Source: an uncultured Pseudomonadota bacterium (lineage in GTDB: Bacteria > Myxococcota_A > UBA796 > GCA-2862545). From it: DNA of 64,000 nt. Location: assembly GCA_913061235.1 (NCBI GenBank), contig CAJXTB010000023.1, positions 38,780-102,779 on the forward strand, read 5' to 3'. Positions 61,016 to 64,000 of this stretch are shown here, one piece after another. Numbering within the stretch: position 1 is the stretch's first letter; every line of letters starts with the position of its first letter. The position numbers were made by a program, and so were the translations under genes. Below the pieces are notes generated by a model that was not told the DNA's origin, searched no databases, and saw only the letters and a program-made list of their open reading frames with translations.

Positions 61016-63577
61016 TCACTGTCGGTCTGCTCGTCGCGTCCAGCCGGCAATCGCGTCTCGTCGTTGTGCGGCCAGCTCGGCATCAATGGACAGGGAGACG
61101 CGTGGGTCGCCAGCCAGTACGTTTTCGTCTCCGAATGCGCGAATGGCGTTCTGTAGGGTGACGAGCGACAGGGACTCTGGCCGGGTGATGGTCCCGTCAG
61201 AGAGCCATTCATCCTGGCGTGACTGCATGGCTTTAGCCAAGTCTTTGGCGTTTCGCCCTGCGTATTCATGGGCGCGACTGAGCACGACTGTGTAGGCCTC
61301 AGCGATGCTGCGGAACAACGCGTACAGCTCGCTGATTCGACTGACGTTCACCACTGTGTAGCGTCCGTCGACTCGCTCGAGTGCCCCAGCATCGACGAGG
61401 GTCTGCAGGGCGCCAGTTGCAATGTCTGTGGCTGTGCAGTCAGGGTCCAAGATGAACTCACGACGAAGCGTCCATACAGCGTCGTAGAAGGCGGGCATGA
61501 GCTCTTCTTGGGTCACGCTGTCACCGCCGGTGACTCGGATGGCGAGCGTCATCAAACCCACTGGGGCCAGCCAGTGAATCACCTGGTTCTTGTAGAACTC
61601 TAGAGTGATTCGACGGTCGTTTGCGGCGACCCAGACTCGTGTGCCGTCAGGGCCTTCGAGGTCGGTCACCAAGTGCTCGCTGTGAAACCGAGTTAGCGCC
61701 AGGCGAATCGCGCGCGATGCTAGATCGAGGGACGCCGACTCTTCGGCGCCTGCTGCCTTCAAGAGCGTTCGGAAGTGTTCGATACGCTCGAAGAGGACAG
61801 TCTGTGGGATGCCGCGCTGGTTGTGGGCGAGAAGACCGAGTGCGACGAGCGATGAGGGCAGGACAACGGTCCTCATTCCGATGCGGTGGATGATGCGCTC
61901 ACCCGTGCGCTGCAGCTGTTCGCGCTTTTCGTGGTCGTTGAGAGTGTCCCAGCCGTCGTCGGCCAGCTCTCCAATGTCTATAGGTTCGCCAACACGAAGG
62001 TACAACCGTCCGTATCGCTTGCCCAAAACGTTGGTTGCTTTGACCACTTGACCAATGGACTCTGGGGCCTTGTCAGCGCCTCCAAGTTCTCGTGCGTAGC
62101 TCGCTTCTTCGGCCACCCGTTCGTAGGCCAAGGCAATCGGCAGCAGGGTCACCGCGCGACCGTGACGGCGAGTGGTTGCCGCATCCACCACCATCTTGAG
62201 CACCCCGAGCTTCGGTGGCAGCAGCTTGCCGGAGCGGGTTCGCCCCCCTTCAATGAAGAACTCTACCGGGTAGCCCTGATGGATGAGCTCGCCTAGATAG
62301 CGCGCGAAGACGGCGGGAAAAATGCGGTCATCGCGAACGTTTCGTTGAATGAAGAAGCCGCCTGCACGCCGAAGGAAGAAGGCGACTCCGGGAATCTTGA
62401 GGTTGATGCCGGCGACCACGTGTGGAACGATGAGGTCATGGGTGTACAGGACCCAGGACAACAGCAGGTAGTCAAAGTGGGACTTGTGACTGGGAACCAG
62501 CACGGCCGACCCATCGCGAATGGCGCTTCGAATGCGGTCCATGTCGGCTTCAGGGACGTCTACGCCGTTGAAGACACGGGTCCAGAGTGGGCGCAGGACC
62601 AAGTGCATGACTTGTATGGTCCACCAGCGGAAGTTTGCGGCAATCGTATCGAATGCCTTGTCCATGTCGCGCTGGACCTTGTGCAGTGGACGACCGGTGG
62701 CCTGGGCCTCGTCTGCGGCAAGGGCGCGCATGGGGGGGTCGTCTAAGACCAAGCGCTTCATTACGCGCTGTGGAAGCAGTCTCGGCCCGCGAACCGCCTG
62801 GCTCTCTCGGCGTAGGTAGCGGCGGAGCACGGTGCGTAGAGCTCGGGAGCGCCGCGCTTCGGGAACGCGCTTGATGAGCTGTGGCAGGTCGACCGGTTCC
62901 CCGGCTTGAACAAAGGCATCTCCGCGACCAAATGCGGCGCGAAACAGGCGACCCAGCGCGCTTGGACGTTCCCGGCTGCCGTCGAACCACTGCCGGGCTG
63001 GACTTACAGAGGAGACCTCTGGAGCCCGGTCCCACACCACAACAATCGGGATGAGCTGGATGCTGCCGTCGGTGTTTGCTTGCGCGCGGATGACGGCCTC
63101 GAAGGCGTCATCGGCCGAGTCATCGGCTTTCTGGTCGATGAACAAGGTTGTGGGGTTGTCGGCGGCAACCGTCTGTTCGAGCCATCCGCTGTGTACAGGA
63201 TGCGGTGCCCGACCGGTGCTCATTAGCTTGCGAATCCGACGGCTCAGGTCCCGCCAGGCATCAAAGACTGGCTGCCAAAAAAACGCTGTGACCCCGTCTG
63301 CCCAGATGGAGAGCGGAAGGCGTCGCCGATTGAGGGCTGCGTTGAGTGCCAAGTGGTCGAGCGACGAGCGGCTAAGCAGGACGTAGACGACTGGACCCGC
63401 CTTCGCAGCGGTGCGAATGCGCTCGGCGCTGTGCTCTTTCAACGCCATGCGACGTAGGCAGAAGCCTAGGCCACTCACGTAGTAGAACCAGCCGAATCGA
63501 CGCAGCATGTATGCACCGAATCGCACGGCACCACTGCGCGTCGCAGCAACGGGTAGAGCCGACAGATTATCCGGCAT
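61016..63577 (-). CDS. plsB: Glycerol-3-phosphate 1-O-acyltransferase (PlsB-type)
   Basis: An 853-residue PlsB-type acyltransferase, which acylates sn-glycerol-3-phosphate at the 1-position from acyl-CoA or acyl-ACP to begin phospholipid synthesis. The H-x-x-x-x-D box is HKSHFD (His364, Asp369), followed by [34 protein letters not shown] and IALAYERV. These are motifs I-IV in order. Length and a long C-terminal region ([20 protein letters not shown]) match the PlsB group, not the short PlsC type. The N-terminal 30 residues have a basic amphipathic character ([14 protein letters not shown]). Its start overlaps the end of the upstream Asp-rich lipoprotein gene by 11 bases. Confidence 0.93.
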   Translation of the reverse strand: MPDNLSALPVAATRSGAVRFGAYMLRRFGWFYYVSGLGFCLRRMALKEHSAERIRTAAKAGPVVYVLLSRSSLDHLALNAALNRRRLPLSIWADGVTAFFWQPVFDAWRDLSRRIRKLMSTGRAPHPVHSGWLEQTVAADNPTTLFIDQKADDSADDAFEAVIRAQANTDGSIQLIPIVVVWDRAPEVSSVSPARQWFDGSRERPSALGRLFRAAFGRGDAFVQAGEPVDLPQLIKRVPEARRSRALRTVLRRYLRRESQAVRGPRLLPQRVMKRLVLDDPPMRALAADEAQATGRPLHKVQRDMDKAFDTIAANFRWWTIQVMHLVLRPLWTRVFNGVDVPEADMDRIRSAIRDGSAVLVPSHKSHFDYLLLSWVLYTHDLIVPHVVAGINLKIPGVAFFLRRAGGFFIQRNVRDDRIFPAVFARYLGELIHQGYPVEFFIEGGRTRSGKLLPPKLGVLKMVVDAATTRRHGRAVTLLPIALAYERVAEEASYARELGGADKAPESIGQVVKATNVLGKRYGRLYLRVGEPIDIGELADDGWDTLNDHEKREQLQRTGERIIHRIGMRTVVLPSSLVALGLLAHNQRGIPQTVLFERIEHFRTLLKAAGAEESASLDLASRAIRLALTRFHSEHLVTDLEGPDGTRVWVAANDRRITLEFYKNQVIHWLAPVGLMTLAIRVTGGDSVTQEELMPAFYDAVWTLRREFILDPDCTATDIATGALQTLVDAGALERVDGRYTVVNVSRISELYALFRSIAEAYTVVLSRAHEYAGRNAKDLAKAMQSRQDEWLSDGTITRPESLSLVTLQNAIRAFGDENVLAGDPRVSLSIDAELAAQRRDAIAGWTRRADRQ

Positions 63578-63986
63578 TCATCTCGCTATCGCTGTCCGAA
63601 TCGGTGTCTGTGTCCGAATCGGTGTCTGTGTCCGAATCGATGTCCGAATCGATGTCCGAATCGATGTCCGAATCGATGTCCGAATCGATGTCCGTGTCTG
63701 TGTCCGAATCGGTGTCTGTGTCCGAATCGATGTCCGTGTCCGTGTCCGAATCGGTGTCCGTGTCCGAATCGGTGTCTGTGTCCGAATCGGTGTCTACCGA
63801 CGGAGGAACGTCTACGTACCCGACCGGCGCTTCGCAGCCGATGTACACTGCGCTGTCGTCGTCGCCTACGCCATCACCGTCATCGTCTGCGTAAAACGCT
63901 CGCCGTACCTCGCAGTTTCGCGAGTCGGGTAGCTCAATATTGCACGCGGACAACGTGAGCAGAGCGAGGGCAGGTAGCAGTCGCAC
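63567..63986 (-). CDS. Asp/Ser/Thr-repeat lipoprotein with MopE-type half motif
   Basis: A 139-residue lipoprotein from GTG 63986 (CAGGATG-type purines just upstream), with signal [15 protein letters not shown] and Cys15 as lipid site. Residues 25-60 hold one Asp loop and Cys ([20 protein letters not shown], then [10 protein letters not shown]). This is the same half-motif as between cores of the giant MopE-repeat protein. Residues about 63-135 are a repeat of Asp with Ser, Thr or Ile ([20 protein letters not shown]). Such Asp/Ser repeats act as calcium-swollen stalks in other bacteria. It is coupled to plsB by an 11-base overlap, with no evident functional link. Confidence 0.75.
   Translation of the reverse strand: MRLLPALALLTLSACNIELPDSRNCEVRRAFYADDDGDGVGDDDSAVYIGCEAPVGYVDVPPSVDTDSDTDTDSDTDTDSDTDTDIDSDTDTDSDTDTDIDSDIDSDIDSDIDSDIDSDTDTDSDTDTDSDSDSEMNAG
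63585..63798 (-). repeat. Minisatellite of Asp-Ser / Asp-Thr codons
   Basis: GTCCGAATCGAT-, GTCCGAATCGGTGTCT- and related blocks repeat with 6- and 12-base periods, in frame with the lipoprotein gene. Between about 63640 and 63690 five copies of a 12-base GATGTCCGAATC unit run unbroken. Confidence 0.85.
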
Positions 63987-64000
63987 AGGACATCCTGGGG

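Noticed and set aside
63585..63798. Short direct repeats that could suggest a CRISPR array
   Set aside because: Units of 6 to 18 bases without unique spacers, in frame with an Asp/Ser/Thr protein and no cas genes nearby.

Overview
The window comes from a GC-rich (about 60% or more by eye), gene-dense bacterial chromosome. The most likely source is a Myxococcota or other deltaproteobacterial-type genome. That inference rests on MopE-like Cys/Asp repeats, many lipoproteins and secreted proteins, fibrinogen-like (FReD) and hexapeptide beta-helix surface proteins, cyclase/AAA/TPR regulators and a PlsB-type acyltransferase. No rRNA, tRNA, CRISPR array, transposase or prophage module was seen.

Layout. 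1-5580: the end of one lipoprotein gene, then four minus-strand exported proteins (an RND-porter-like lipoprotein without membrane helices, an S74-chaperone-like lipoprotein, a PPC-like lipoprotein and a 23-residue-repeat fibre-like protein). 5745-10350: a winged-helix/TPR regulator, a Gly/Ala-rich protein broken at a homopolymer, a YkgJ-type cysteine-cluster protein and a Cys-repeat secreted protein. 10680-13985: two neighbouring FReD proteins with almost the same C-terminal domain but different N-terminal domains. 14083-21661: a giant tandem-cyclase/AAA/TPR protein (soluble adenylyl cyclase architecture) divergent from a three-gene unit: class I isoprenoid-synthase-like enzyme, an 86-residue RiPP-leader-like protein, and a papain-protease/alpha-beta-hydrolase fusion. 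21668-29217: two more mosaic surface proteins among housekeeping-type genes (PPK2, DTW-domain tRNA modification enzyme, GNAT). 29248-32203: an operon of a bactofilin-like membrane protein, LytS-type kinase and LytTR regulator, coupled by ATGA overlaps. 32515-43621: three large surface proteins, including a 2193-residue MopE-repeat/beta-helix lipoprotein and a hexapeptide/ELWxxDGT protein interrupted by an in-frame stop. 43682-53354: a TPR protein with a degenerate P-loop, a MoxR-DUF58-transglutaminase operon, a CusF-SCO fusion and a fibre-like protein. 53610-64000: quinone oxidoreductase, repeat-rich membrane protein, M28 peptidase, degenerate sulfatase-like protein with xseA, plsB and an Asp/Ser/Thr-repeat lipoprotein.

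The recurring theme is a modular exported proteome. Five proteins share an N-terminal 'HQGRL' domain and three share an N-terminal hexapeptide beta-helix. Both N-terminal types are joined to both of two FReD subtypes, a 2x2 combination. Two of the large surface-protein genes carry the same direct-repeat element upstream. The best candidate for an undescribed system is the isoprenoid-synthase/leader-peptide/protease-hydrolase unit at 18076-21661.
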